Assembly: GCF_014641555.1 (NCBI RefSeq)
Contig: NZ_BMHY01000001.1
Coordinates: 372,001-436,000 of the forward strand
Source: Paenibacillus radicis (ex Gao et al. 2016)
Lineage (GTDB): Bacteria; Bacillota; Bacilli; Paenibacillales; Paenibacillaceae
Length of the DNA: 64,000 nt
Direction of reading: 5' to 3'
The position numbers were made by a program, and so were the translations under genes. Below are positions 51,131-60,452 of the stretch, piece after piece. The notes below the pieces were generated by a model that worked only from the letters and a program-made list of their open reading frames with translations, searched no databases and was not told where the DNA came from. Every line of letters begins with the position of its first letter. Positions within the stretch are counted from its first letter, which is position 1.

Positions 51131-51175
51131 AATAACGGTAACGTGCGCATGACACTCTGTTGTTAGGATGAAGCG

Positions 51176-54100
51176 GTGAATTCTAACGATGGGGTGATGG
51201 GTTTGAACCGTTTAATAAAGAGTAAATGGTTAGTTTTGTTTTTGACGGTATTAGTGGCAGCGGGAGCGATAATTCCGGTTGCAGGTCCACGAGAAGCGGA
51301 AGCGGCGGGGGAAGCAGGTCCAGCTCCGGTTGAACTGGTGGGCAAAGGCTCGCATTGGAGCTATAGCGCAGAGGGAATTGATTATAGCGCGGCGATGAAA
51401 AACCCGTCTTTTGATTTTTCGAATTGGCAACTTGGTTTAGCCCCATTTGGCTACAAGGAAAAAAGCGGAGTGGGTACAAGCGATGTGGGAGTTGATCCGT
51501 TTGGTTCGGTAGCTACGATCATTAGCTTCGGAACGGATGCCAAGAAGAAATATCCGACGTCCTATTTCAGCAAAATCATTACAATTGATGATGTGAGCAA
51601 GTTTGATAGCTATCATATCACTTTTGGCGTCGATGACGGCTTGATCTTCTACGTCAACGGGACAGAGATCTACCGCGAGAGCTTGCCTGCAGGCGAGGTA
51701 GGTTATGGCATGTTCGCCACAACTTCATTCGCGGACCCTAAGGTTTATTCGCCTGATTTGAACACAGCGCTCAAAGCTGCTCTACATAACGGCGCCAATC
51801 TGCTGACGGTTGAAGTCCATAATCAAAGCTTGTCGAGCTCTGATCTGTATTTCGACATGATGATGACGGCTCTTCCGAAGCAGGATGAAGCTGGCGGAGG
51901 GAATCCGGAAGTGCCAGGGCAGCCAGAGGAACCCGGGCAGCCAGAGGTTCCGGAACAGCCAGGAGTGCCAGGCAAGGATATACCGCTGCTGTCCAAAAAT
52001 GCAGCATGGAAATACCTGGATAGCGGCACAGACCAAGGAACGGCTTGGAGAGCCGCAGGCTTCGACGATTCAGAGTGGAAAAGCGGTTCGGCTCCACTGG
52101 GTTATCCAGTCGCCACTTCGACTGCACTGTTCGGCGGCATCAAGCAATTGATCAGCTACGGTCCATCCAGTTCCAAGAAATACATTACCTCGTATTTCCG
52201 GACGACTATTGAGAGTGCCGGCCTGTCCGATATTACGAAAATCGTCGGCCAATTCGGCGTAGACGATGGTGTTGTCCTTTACGCGAACGGATCGGAAGTG
52301 TACAGGTTCAATATGCCGGAAGGCGAGCCTAACTATTTGACGCTTAGTGCGACGACGCTAAATGATCCGTCTACGGAGACGGCGGACTTGACGCAAGCGT
52401 TGAAGGCCGTTTTGCATGAAGGCACAAACGTGCTGGCTGCTGAAGTTCATCAGCGCAGCGCCGGCAGCTCCGACGTTTATTGGGATATGCAGCTGATCGG
52501 CAACCCGCAGGCGACAGCACCTGGGACGCCGCTTGATCCGCATCCTACGGCGATTGCATTGACTTATAAAGGGGATCCAAGCAATACGCAAGGCTTTGCG
52601 TGGTACACGGATCCAGCCGTGACAGGTACGCAGCTGGAGCTTGCGGAAACTTCGAAGGTAACCGGCGGGACACTTCCGGCCAATGATACGATGTCATTCA
52701 CCGGCGATAAGATGGAAGTGTATGTGTTCCAGTCGAGTGCAGATAAGAGCGCGGGCAAGAAGACGACGTATGCGAGCCATAAGGTGGCGGCGGTTGGCTT
52801 GAAGCCGGGCACGGAATACAGCTACCGGGTAGGGGATGGCGAGACGGGCCATTGGAGCGATATTCGCACATTTAAAACGGCCGACCCAAGCGATGATGCA
52901 TTTACATTCCTCTATACGACCGACCCGCAAGGAACGACTGAGGCTGAATATGTGACTTGGAATCATACGCTTGAGCAAGGATTGGCGAAATTCCCGGATT
53001 CGCGCTTCATTACAGTGACGGGCGATTTGGTGGATAACGGGGATATTGAGAACCAGTGGATGTGGCTGCTCAATAAGCCGAAAAACATATTTGCAGAAGT
53101 GCCGCTTGTTCCAGCGCTCGGCAACCATGAGAGCAAGCTGAACAACAACTTCTGGTATCATTTTGACCTGCCTAATATTTCGTACACAGGAGCGAAGCCG
53201 GATGGCTCGGTATACTCCTTCGACTATGGCGATGCACATTTCATGGTTATGAATACGGAATATAATGAAGTGAACGGCGTTGACGTCGTGTACAAGAAGC
53301 AAGAGGAATGGCTTCGTGCAGAAGCGGCTAAGAGCGATAAGAAGTGGAAAATCGTCATGTTCCACAAATCGCCTTACTCGGTAGCAAGCCATACGAATGA
53401 CAGTGACGTTTTGTTCTTCCGCGAAAAGCTGACAGCTCTGTTCGATGAGATTGGCATCGACGTTGTTCTGAGCGGTCATGACCATACGTATACGAAGTCG
53501 TATCCGATGTACGGCAATGTGCCGCAAAAAAATACGCCGACCGATGCGGACGGCAGTTTGCTTAACCCGAAAGGCACAATGTATCTGGTGAGCAATGCAG
53601 CAGGCGACAAGCGGTATACGCCAAAAGCGGGACCATTCCCGTTCGCGGAGAAATACGGCCAGCCGAATAAGGAAATGTTCACCGGTGTGACGGTTACGAA
53701 TGACCAAATTTCATTCGACGTATATACGACTACGGAGACCGGTACGACCGACCGCTACGATCAATTCAGCATCAAAAAAACGCAGCCTGCTCCGAATCCG
53801 GTGCAAGATGCAAAAATGAGTAAAATCGAGGATGGGGCAGCAACATTAACTTGGTCCGCTCCAACAGGCGGACGTGACATTACCGCTTACCGGATCTATG
53901 AACAAACGGATCAATTGGGTGCGAACTGGTCTGTACGCATTCAACCGGAAAGCGGAAAAGCTTCATATGAGTATGCACTCGCAGGCTTGGATACAACGAA
54001 ATCCTATAAGTTTGTCATTAAAGCGGTAAGCGACAAGGATAACTCTGCTCCAGTTATCGCGCAGGCAGTAACGGACCCGGGCAACGGAGGCGGAACAGAC

Positions 54101-54841
54101 CCGGGCAACGGAGGCGGAACAGACCCGGGCAACGGAGGCGGAACAGACCCGGGTAACGGTGGCGGAACGAATCCAGGCAATGGAGGCGGAACGAATCCGG
54201 GCAACGGAGGCGGAACGAATCCAGGCAATGGAGGCGGAACGAATCCGGGTAACGGTGGCGGAACGAATCCGGGTAACGGAGGCGGCACAACTGAGCCGAA
54301 GCCGGTTCTGACTGATATCGGCAGCCACTGGGCGGAGTCAGGCATCGAGAAGGCATTGGATAAAGGGTTCGTAACGGGGTATGCCGACGGCAAATTCCGT
54401 CCGGACAATAAGACAACTCGCGCTGAGTTTATTACGATGCTGGCACGGGCACTTGAACTGCCGGCGGCAGGAAAAAACAGCAGCTTCACAGATCAAGGCG
54501 CTATTCCGCAATGGGCACAGGAAACGATTGCGAAGGCGGTCGAGCTTGGACTTATCGGAGGCTATGCCGACGGGACGTTCCGGGCGAACGATCAAATATC
54601 ACGTGCCGAAATGGCAGTTATTATCGTACGTGCGGCCGGCCTGAAGGTTGAGCCAAACGCTTCGCTATCTTTTGCAGATGCTGGTCAAGTACCGGCATGG
54701 GCAGTCCCTTACGTAGCTGCAGCTTATAAGGCGGGCTATATTTCAGGCGTAGGCCAGAACCGGTTTGCTCCTAACGCTAGCGCGACGAGGGCTGAGGCGG
54801 TTACGCTGATTCTGAAGCTGTTGTCCCAAAGCGGGAAATAG
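51176..54841 (+). CDS. SLH-anchored purple-acid-phosphatase-like metallophosphoesterase, multidomain
   Basis: This 1221-residue exoprotein begins with a signal peptide (about 15-45). Two related beta-sandwich modules follow (about 55-235 and 270-445); both have WxYxxxG openings, ITSYF/PTSYF and FGVDDG-(L/V)-(I/V). They are joined by a Pro-Gly-Gln-rich linker. Next come a purple-acid-phosphatase N-domain (about 455-570), the metallophosphoesterase (about 575-850: TTDPQG, TGDLVD, GNHE, SGHDHTYTKS), a fibronectin III domain (about 870-965), a nine-fold PGNGGGT linker, and three SLH modules (about 1045-1220). It should hydrolyse phosphate esters at the cell wall. GTG 51176 follows AGGATG; ATG 51197 and TTG 51203 are alternatives. 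Confidence 0.85.
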   Translation: MNSNDGVMGLNRLIKSKWLVLFLTVLVAAGAIIPVAGPREAEAAGEAGPAPVELVGKGSHWSYSAEGIDYSAAMKNPSFDFSNWQLGLAPFGYKEKSGVGTSDVGVDPFGSVATIISFGTDAKKKYPTSYFSKIITIDDVSKFDSYHITFGVDDGLIFYVNGTEIYRESLPAGEVGYGMFATTSFADPKVYSPDLNTALKAALHNGANLLTVEVHNQSLSSSDLYFDMMMTALPKQDEAGGGNPEVPGQPEEPGQPEVPEQPGVPGKDIPLLSKNAAWKYLDSGTDQGTAWRAAGFDDSEWKSGSAPLGYPVATSTALFGGIKQLISYGPSSSKKYITSYFRTTIESAGLSDITKIVGQFGVDDGVVLYANGSEVYRFNMPEGEPNYLTLSATTLNDPSTETADLTQALKAVLHEGTNVLAAEVHQRSAGSSDVYWDMQLIGNPQATAPGTPLDPHPTAIALTYKGDPSNTQGFAWYTDPAVTGTQLELAETSKVTGGTLPANDTMSFTGDKMEVYVFQSSADKSAGKKTTYASHKVAAVGLKPGTEYSYRVGDGETGHWSDIRTFKTADPSDDAFTFLYTTDPQGTTEAEYVTWNHTLEQGLAKFPDSRFITVTGDLVDNGDIENQWMWLLNKPKNIFAEVPLVPALGNHESKLNNNFWYHFDLPNISYTGAKPDGSVYSFDYGDAHFMVMNTEYNEVNGVDVVYKKQEEWLRAEAAKSDKKWKIVMFHKSPYSVASHTNDSDVLFFREKLTALFDEIGIDVVLSGHDHTYTKSYPMYGNVPQKNTPTDADGSLLNPKGTMYLVSNAAGDKRYTPKAGPFPFAEKYGQPNKEMFTGVTVTNDQISFDVYTTTETGTTDRYDQFSIKKTQPAPNPVQDAKMSKIEDGAATLTWSAPTGGRDITAYRIYEQTDQLGANWSVRIQPESGKASYEYALAGLDTTKSYKFVIKAVSDKDNSAPVIAQAVTDPGNGGGTDPGNGGGTDPGNGGGTDPGNGGGTNPGNGGGTNPGNGGGTNPGNGGGTNPGNGGGTNPGNGGGTTEPKPVLTDIGSHWAESGIEKALDKGFVTGYADGKFRPDNKTTRAEFITMLARALELPAAGKNSSFTDQGAIPQWAQETIAKAVELGLIGGYADGTFRANDQISRAEMAVIIVRAAGLKVEPNASLSFADAGQVPAWAVPYVAAAYKAGYISGVGQNRFAPNASATRAEAVTLILKLLSQSGK
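54074..54289 (+). repeat. Nine 24-bp tandem repeats encoding (D/N)PGNGGGT
   Basis: Four Asp-type copies are followed by five Asn-type copies. Single-base variants (CCAGGCAATGG versus CCGGGCAACGG) alternate in a 48-bp higher-order pattern, a sign of repeat duplication or gene conversion. Confidence 0.9.
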
Positions 54842-54869
54842 TTCATTGATTACGGCAGGGTAACAACGG

Positions 54870-54913
54870 AAAAGGCGGTGCGGGGATAATCTCCCTGCAC
54901 CGCCTTTTTTTTT
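54870..54913. terminator. Bidirectional terminator between convergent exoenzyme genes
   Basis: AAAAGGCGGTGC...GCACCGCC with an inner GGGGA / CTCCC stem is flanked by A-run and T-run (nine T on the plus side). It serves the plus-strand phosphoesterase and the minus-strand GH8 gene. Confidence 0.85.
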
Positions 54914-54929
54914 CGCCGATTTCTATGAA

Positions 54930-56894
54930 TTAAGAGCCGTACACTTCAAAGTCATAGAGGGAATAACCATAAGCGGTTCCTCTTGCTGAACAAAGCACCC
55001 GGACGTACCGTCCGCTTTTTGCCGTGAACGTCAGATCGTCGATTCCGCCGTCACCGGTCGTTGTGGAATAAGCGTCCGTCCATGAGGAGGTGTTGTCGGA
55101 TACCTGGATTTTATAGCTTTTGCCGTAAGCAGCCTCCCAGTTTAATTTAACCCGGTTGACGCTTTTCGTTGATCCAAGATCGACATAAATCCATTCATTG
55201 TTGCTGCCTTCGTTGCTGGCCCATCTTGTGGATGAATTGCCGTCCGTCGCTTTGTTTGCCTCGAAACCGGTTCCTTCTACAGAACTGGCCGTTGCGGTTT
55301 TGTTCAACGCGAGATTGGTGCCGGTGGACGGAGCCGAAGTTGTTGTCGCCGTTGCGGTATTGCTGTTCGGCGAGAGGTTTCCTGCCGCATCAATCGCTTT
55401 CACCGTATAGCTATAAGCTGTCGAAGCGGTTAAGCCGGTATCGCTGTACGTTGTGCCAGAGGGCGTTCCGACTTGTGTGCTGCCGCGGAATACGCGATAG
55501 CCCGTCACTCCCACATTGTCGGTCGAAGCCGTCCAGCTTAAGTTAATTTGGCTGCCGGAGACAGCTGTGGCGGTCAGATTGGAAGGCGCAGTTGGCGCTT
55601 GTGTATCGGTCGGCGTACTGCCGGCAGTCGGCTTCCACCAGTTGCCCGAAATAAACAGCATGTTCAGCAGGTTATAGGAATCGCTGAAGTAGGATTCCTT
55701 CTTATTCTTCATCCAGTCCCAGCCGGAGTTGACCCAAGCCTGATGGGCGGTATTCGTAGTAGCTGCCGAGATGAATGGCGATACGAATACGGCAGTCGCG
55801 TAGCTGCCGCTCGCCGTCCCGTTCAACTGATAGCCGTCTTTAATATTGCCGGGACTGCCGCCCGTATTGCCTTTAATCCATACCGCCATCTTGTTCGCGA
55901 TATCCCGTCCGCGAGTATCGCCGTAAAGGGCGTAGTCCATGACGATCCGGAGCGGAACCCGGCTGGCGTTGTAAAAGTATTGATTCGTTTCCGGAAACTC
56001 ATCCAGGTAGTTTTGCGGAGCCGGTTTAGGCGGATTGTCGACAACGAAGTCGGAGATCAGCCCTGTAGTGGAGGAGTAGGTGTTCGAGAACTGCGTGTAC
56101 ACGCTGTACAGATTATTAATAACGTTCAACCACGTTTGATCCCCCGTTACTTCATGGAAAGCTCTAAGATGGGAGAGCATCCAGTCGGAAGGGCGTGTAT
56201 TCAAGGCGCTTTTCGAATCCCAGTCGCCAAGGTTCAGTCTGTTGTTCGTCGTTACGTTGCTCGCTTTAATTCCGTTCGTAATCATTTTTTTGGCTTCTTC
56301 TAAGTAGTTGATCGTACCGCCTGAGCCCCACTGACGATCAGCAAGAATTAGGGAATATGCAATATCCAGATCGCCATCCGTAGCGGAGGAGAAGTGGCCT
56401 TGAGCGCTGCTGCTGTCCGCTACGACCCAGCCCATCAAGTTGGCATTAGTCGAGCTTTTGAACGCTCTGGCGGTTTTGAACATGCCGTCATAAATCGTTC
56501 TCGCATTGGCATCGTAGCCGGCCATCAAAGCTGTGATTACCATGCCATAGCCTTGCCCTTCCGAGGTGCCGAGCGGGGTGTAGCCTTCAGCACTGCCGGT
56601 AATATCACCTTTCACATAGTAGCCGCCAGGCAGGGACGACAGGTTGTTTTTCACATACTTTCCTTTCCAGTAGTCGTAGTAGCTAGCGACGGCGCTGTTC
56701 ATAGCGGCTTGGGTCACATGGTTGGGCTTAATAATGCCGGGATAGCTGACTTGCTGCGGGAAAGGCTTCAATTCACCGGCGGCATGGGCCTTATTCTGGA
56801 ATGGAGCGGGAGCGCCGAGCAGTGTGACAAGCATTGTGAGACAGAGAAGAGCAACACCAAACTTTTTTGATTTGCTGCGGTTCGATTGTTTCAA
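54930..56894 (-). CDS. Secreted GH8 endoglycanase/chitosanase with FN3 and F5/8-type domains
   Basis: This 654-residue secreted enzyme has a signal peptide ending near AHAAG (residue about 39). The GH8 catalytic domain (about 45-420) has the proton-donor region LGTSEGQGYGMVITALMAG and the family signature ATDGDLDIAYSLILADRQWG. A fibronectin III domain (about 430-515) and a discoidin-like carbohydrate-binding domain (about 520-654, NLALNKTATASS to DFEVYGS) follow. GH8 enzymes in this group are chitosanases or lichenases; I cannot decide between them. The start is TTG, with AAGGAGG 9 nt upstream. Two exact inverted copies of a GTTTAAGCGCTTTAA site lie upstream. Confidence 0.88.
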   Translation of the reverse strand: MKQSNRSKSKKFGVALLCLTMLVTLLGAPAPFQNKAHAAGELKPFPQQVSYPGIIKPNHVTQAAMNSAVASYYDYWKGKYVKNNLSSLPGGYYVKGDITGSAEGYTPLGTSEGQGYGMVITALMAGYDANARTIYDGMFKTARAFKSSTNANLMGWVVADSSSAQGHFSSATDGDLDIAYSLILADRQWGSGGTINYLEEAKKMITNGIKASNVTTNNRLNLGDWDSKSALNTRPSDWMLSHLRAFHEVTGDQTWLNVINNLYSVYTQFSNTYSSTTGLISDFVVDNPPKPAPQNYLDEFPETNQYFYNASRVPLRIVMDYALYGDTRGRDIANKMAVWIKGNTGGSPGNIKDGYQLNGTASGSYATAVFVSPFISAATTNTAHQAWVNSGWDWMKNKKESYFSDSYNLLNMLFISGNWWKPTAGSTPTDTQAPTAPSNLTATAVSGSQINLSWTASTDNVGVTGYRVFRGSTQVGTPSGTTYSDTGLTASTAYSYTVKAIDAAGNLSPNSNTATATTTSAPSTGTNLALNKTATASSVEGTGFEANKATDGNSSTRWASNEGSNNEWIYVDLGSTKSVNRVKLNWEAAYGKSYKIQVSDNTSSWTDAYSTTTGDGGIDDLTFTAKSGRYVRVLCSARGTAYGYSLYDFEVYGS

Positions 56895-56976
56895 AATGAA
56901 ATTCCTCCTTTTATTAGGTTGGAACTAAACTTGACCTCGGTCGCTGCCCTCCTTTCAAACGGTTGCATTTTATAAA

Positions 56977-57039
56977 TTAAAGCGCTTAAACTTTTAGTCC
57001 AAAAAAATAGCTTAAGCAAACTATGTTTAAGCGCTTTAA
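56977..57039. promoter_or_regulatory. Two inverted copies of a 15-bp cre/LacI-like site upstream of GH8
   Basis: TTAAAGCGCTTAAAC (56977-56991) and its exact complement GTTTAAGCGCTTTAA (57025-57039) are centred about 48 nt apart. The AGCGCT core fits CcpA or another LacI-family protein, and the spacing would allow looping. The remaining 250 nt up to 57306 show no gene. Confidence 0.55.
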
Positions 57040-57305
57040 CTTTAGTGGTAACAAAAAAAGCAAATCAGTTGATGACGGACGGAGCCTGCTGCACCGCGGG
57101 ATCAGCCAAGTTACTTCTGCTTTCCATTTGTTGAATGTTGATGATTGTAAAAAGAATTTATCATATGGAAATTGTTTATGTCTACACCAATATTAATTTT
57201 TTGTGAAAAATAGGACTGTAAGCCCTCCATGCCAGCTTAAGCGGAGTTTCCGGACAAACCCTATTAAATGCTATACTGAAAGCAGCATTCAGAAGGAGGA
57301 CAACG

Positions 57306-58409
57306 ATGTTTATCGCAATCGGCATTGTATTTTTGGCGTTATATGGACTCATCGTGTTTTATATCGGATGGAGCGGCTGGTCGTGGATGAAGCCGTCCTG
57401 GTCGCGCCGCTTCCGGTTCATTTATGGAGCCGCGTTAGTCTTTCTGGCAAGCTCCTTTATTCTCGCCAGAGTGTTCGGCGGCTCTATCATTCTTAATGTA
57501 ATCGGCAACTATTGGCTGGCCTTGTTCAGCTTGCTCGTTATGCTGCTGCCGCTCGTTCATCTTATCGTCTGGCTGACGAGACTTACCCGGCTTCCGCGCC
57601 ATAAGGTGCAGAAGTGGGCGGGTATCGTCACGCTGGCCGTGCTCGCTTTTCTTATGGGTTATGGCAGTTTCCAAGCCTATAGTCCAACTGTTCGTGCTTA
57701 TTCCATTGCGATTGATAAAAAAGGACCGGAGAACGGCAAGCTTAACATCGTAATGGCTTCCGACATGCATTTCGGCTATTTATCGGGCAAGAATCACGCC
57801 ATTCGCATGGTGAAAGAGATTAATGCGCTGAAGCCGGACATCGTTTTGTTTCCCGGCGATCTGATTGATGATGATATCGTGCCTTACAAGGAGAAGGGCA
57901 TCGGCGGCATTTTGGCGGGCATCGAAGCGCCTTATGGCGTGTTTGCCTCATTGGGCAATCATGACAAGTTCAACGGCGATATAAGCGAATTAATCGCTCT
58001 TCTGGAAGAGAGCGGGATGCAGGTGCTTTACGATGAAGCCGTCACTGTCGGCGACTGGCTGACGATTATCGGCCGCAAAGATGCCAGCGACAAGGGGCGA
58101 TCGGAGCTATCCGAGCTGACCCGCGGAATGGATGAATCGCAGCCTATATTCCTGCTGGATCACCAGCCGCGTGGCTTTGATATCGCTCAGCGTGAAGGCG
58201 TCGATCTCGTCGTATCGGGACATACGCATCACGGGCAAATTGCGCCCGGCAATCTCATTACACAAAGGCTGTTTGAGAACGATTGGGGCTATCTGCAAAA
58301 AGCTCAGCTGCATTCCATCGTCTCTTCGGGATATGGCTTCTGGGGACCGCCGATCCGTATCGGCTCACGTTCCGAGATCGTGCAAATCGAAGTTTCTTTT
58401 ACAAAATAA
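57306..58409 (+). CDS. Membrane-anchored metallophosphoesterase (YkuE/YaeI-like)
   Basis: This 367-residue protein has four N-terminal membrane helices (about 1-25, 36-56, 60-85, 100-120) and a calcineurin-like phosphoesterase domain (about 145-367). Metal motifs are VMASDMHFGYLSG, LFPGDLIDDD, SLGNHDKF and VVSGHTHHGQIAPGN. Relatives act on lipid-linked phosphodiesters or UDP-sugar lipids; the substrate here is unknown. GAAGGAGGACAACG precedes the ATG. It is followed at 58504 by a lipid-type glycosyltransferase, so a common envelope role is possible. Confidence 0.86.
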   Translation: MFIAIGIVFLALYGLIVFYIGWSGWSWMKPSWSRRFRFIYGAALVFLASSFILARVFGGSIILNVIGNYWLALFSLLVMLLPLVHLIVWLTRLTRLPRHKVQKWAGIVTLAVLAFLMGYGSFQAYSPTVRAYSIAIDKKGPENGKLNIVMASDMHFGYLSGKNHAIRMVKEINALKPDIVLFPGDLIDDDIVPYKEKGIGGILAGIEAPYGVFASLGNHDKFNGDISELIALLEESGMQVLYDEAVTVGDWLTIIGRKDASDKGRSELSELTRGMDESQPIFLLDHQPRGFDIAQREGVDLVVSGHTHHGQIAPGNLITQRLFENDWGYLQKAQLHSIVSSGYGFWGPPIRIGSRSEIVQIEVSFTK

Positions 58410-58503
58410 AGGCAAGCTAACTTTTAATCCGGAGCAAGCTCAGACGCAAAAATAATATGGTTCCATCCCTCATATAGATAGAAAGTAGAAGGGGGATCAG
58501 AAC

Positions 58504-59598
58504 ATGTGGATTATTATTCTAGTGTCGGTCGGCTGTCTCTCCGGATTTTTTTTGTTCAAAAAAAACACATTGCCAGTCTACCCCGAGCCTTATCGCGGCA
58601 ATCGGAAATTGTCCGTGATCATCCCGGCAAGAAACGAAGCCTGCAATTTGCCCCATTTGCTCCATTCCCTTCAATCGCAAACCGTCCCCCCTTACGAGAT
58701 TATCGTTGTTGACGATTTCTCAGAGGACCGGACGAAGGAAATAGCGGAAAGCTACGGCGTCAAAGTCATTGCCGGCAGCAGCCTCCCCTCAGGCTGGACG
58801 GGTAAAAGCTGGGCGGTATGGAACGGATATTTGAATGCATCGGGCGATGTGTTTGCTTTTCTCGACGCGGATATCCGCTTGGCCCCTCAAGCGCTGGAAG
58901 CTTTGCTGAAAGCGAGGGAGCGGACTCGCGGCGTCGTATCGGTCGTGCCGTTCCATCATACGGAGAAACGGTATGAGAAGCTTGCTCTAGTCATGAATAT
59001 GCTGGGCATCTTTGCGTTTACGTCAAAATTTGAGCGGAGCAATCCGCAGAAAGGGCTGTACGGCTCTTGCATACTGGCCTTGAGGGAAGATTATGAGCGG
59101 ATCAATGGCCATGCCAGCGTTAGAACCGAAGTATTGGACGATCTGCTGATCGGTTCGAAGTTTATCGAGGCGGGAATACCGGTCACCAATTTTATCGGCT
59201 ATGGCCTCGTCTCGTTCCGTATGTACCCGCAAGGCATTCAAAGCGAAATCGAGGGCTTCAGCAAAGGAGCGATATTAAGCACTTCGAGGCTAAGCCCGTG
59301 GACGATTATTCCGATCGCCATCTGGGTAGTGGGACTGCTCGTGTCTGAAGCGATGTTTTTGGCCATCGGCACCTCGTGGTTTATTCCGATGCTGGCAGGC
59401 TATCTGCTATACATGCTCCAATTCATTTATTTTAAAAAGTATGTGGGTAAATTCGGTATCGTCATTCCGGTGCTGCATATTATCGCTGCTTTGTTTTTCA
59501 TTGCCGTCATGCTGTATTCGGCTTATCAGGTCGTATTTCTCGGGCATGTAAGATGGAAGGGAAGGAAGATCCGGGTGGGAGGCCGACGGGAGCAATGA
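58504..59598 (+). CDS. Family 2 glycosyltransferase, CrtQ-like
   Basis: This 364-residue membrane glycosyltransferase has one N-terminal helix (about 1-18) and a GT-A domain (KLSVIIPARNEACNLPHLLH, IIVVDDFSEDRTKEIAESYG, DXD-type FAFLDADIRLAP, VLDDLLIG). Two or three C-terminal helices follow. The family includes 4,4'-diaponeurosporenoate glycosyltransferase (CrtQ), which attaches glucose to a carotenoid acid, as well as other lipid glycosyltransferases. No carotenoid synthase is nearby, so the acceptor is open. Its stop overlaps the start of the PlsY-like acyltransferase. Confidence 0.82.
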   Translation: MWIIILVSVGCLSGFFLFKKNTLPVYPEPYRGNRKLSVIIPARNEACNLPHLLHSLQSQTVPPYEIIVVDDFSEDRTKEIAESYGVKVIAGSSLPSGWTGKSWAVWNGYLNASGDVFAFLDADIRLAPQALEALLKARERTRGVVSVVPFHHTEKRYEKLALVMNMLGIFAFTSKFERSNPQKGLYGSCILALREDYERINGHASVRTEVLDDLLIGSKFIEAGIPVTNFIGYGLVSFRMYPQGIQSEIEGFSKGAILSTSRLSPWTIIPIAIWVVGLLVSEAMFLAIGTSWFIPMLAGYLLYMLQFIYFKKYVGKFGIVIPVLHIIAALFFIAVMLYSAYQVVFLGHVRWKGRKIRVGGRREQ

Positions 59599-60203
59599 TC
59601 ATCTGGTTGACCGTCTGTTCGTTTCTGTCGGGTGCTCTCATGTTCTCTTACTGGCTGGGGCTTGCGGGGAGAAAAAATTTGAAAACGGTAGGCGACGGCA
59701 ATCCCGGCGCTTTGAATTTATGGAAAGCTTCCGGTTACAAGCTGGGCATTGCCGGCGTGCTACTGGACTTTCTGAAAGGCTATATTCCGCTGTTCTTGAT
59801 CATTGAGGGCGGATATGGGGAAGGGTACGCCCTTATTCCACTTGCCCTCGCACCTATACTGGGTCATGCGTTTAGCCCATTTCTTAGAGGCAAGGGAGGC
59901 AAGGCAATTGCGGTTACATTCGGTGTCTGGAGTGCTTTGACCACCTTCGAAGGCGCTTTAGCGTACGCCGTTCTGCTGGCGCTTCTGGCGGCTGCCAGCC
60001 GTTTGCATGCGAGAACGAATACGACGTCGTCACGGGCCGACGGCCTGCAGGTTGTCAGCGGCATGCTGCTGCTTTCCGTTTATTTGGTTGCCAGAGCATT
60101 CTCCCCGGCCATCCTGTGGGTGTGGTTCGGAAACTTCGTCATTCTATTGTATACGCATCGAAATGAATTGACCGCTTTGCTGAAAGAACGCCAGGGCGGC
60201 TGA
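59595..60203 (+). CDS. PlsY-family glycerol-3-phosphate acyltransferase-like protein
   Basis: This 202-residue integral membrane protein has the PlsY signatures. GDGNPGALNLWKASGYKLGI corresponds to the GSGNPGATN loop, LDFLKGYIPLF is the next conserved block, and GHAFSPFLRGKGGKAIAVTFG corresponds to the GHxFPvFlkFKGGKG loop. PlsY transfers an acyl group from acyl-phosphate to glycerol-3-phosphate. Several positions differ from housekeeping PlsY (Ala-Leu for Ala-Thr in NPGATN, KAIA for KGVA), so this is probably a paralogue. The 4-nt overlap with the glycosyltransferase (ATGA) suggests the two together make an acylated glycolipid. Confidence 0.82.
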   Translation: MIIWLTVCSFLSGALMFSYWLGLAGRKNLKTVGDGNPGALNLWKASGYKLGIAGVLLDFLKGYIPLFLIIEGGYGEGYALIPLALAPILGHAFSPFLRGKGGKAIAVTFGVWSALTTFEGALAYAVLLALLAAASRLHARTNTTSSRADGLQVVSGMLLLSVYLVARAFSPAILWVWFGNFVILLYTHRNELTALLKERQGG

Positions 60204-60320
60204 TGTAGATGCAGATGTAGATGCAGCGCTACAGTAGAAATCATCGCTTATCGTTATAACTTTGCTCCATTGCAGCTTCAGCTTCAGTTTCAGCTTTTAA
60301 AGACAATTAACATTTAATAT

Positions 60321-60380
60321 AACGAAACGAAAGAGAAAGTCGCATTATTTACCAATACCGGTTTTCTCTTTCGCTTCGTT
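60321..60380. other. Long stem-loop in 697-nt intergenic region
   Basis: An 18-bp arm (AACGAAACGAAAGAGAAA) and its return (60363-60380) have one mismatch and a 24-nt loop. No T-run follows directly. It may end transcription of the PlsY-like gene or stabilise its mRNA. Confidence 0.55.
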
Positions 60381-60452
60381 TTGCAGGTATTATGCTCGAT
60401 AAGGAGCAGCAGGGGTTTCTGTGATATGGAAAACCTTCGGGCAGACCCCAAC

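Noticed and set aside
54004-54489. Proline-rich minus-strand ORF opposite the SLH linker
   Set aside because: It is the mirror translation of the 24-bp (D/N)PGNGGGT repeats and has no ribosome site; the plus-strand protein explains the DNA fully.
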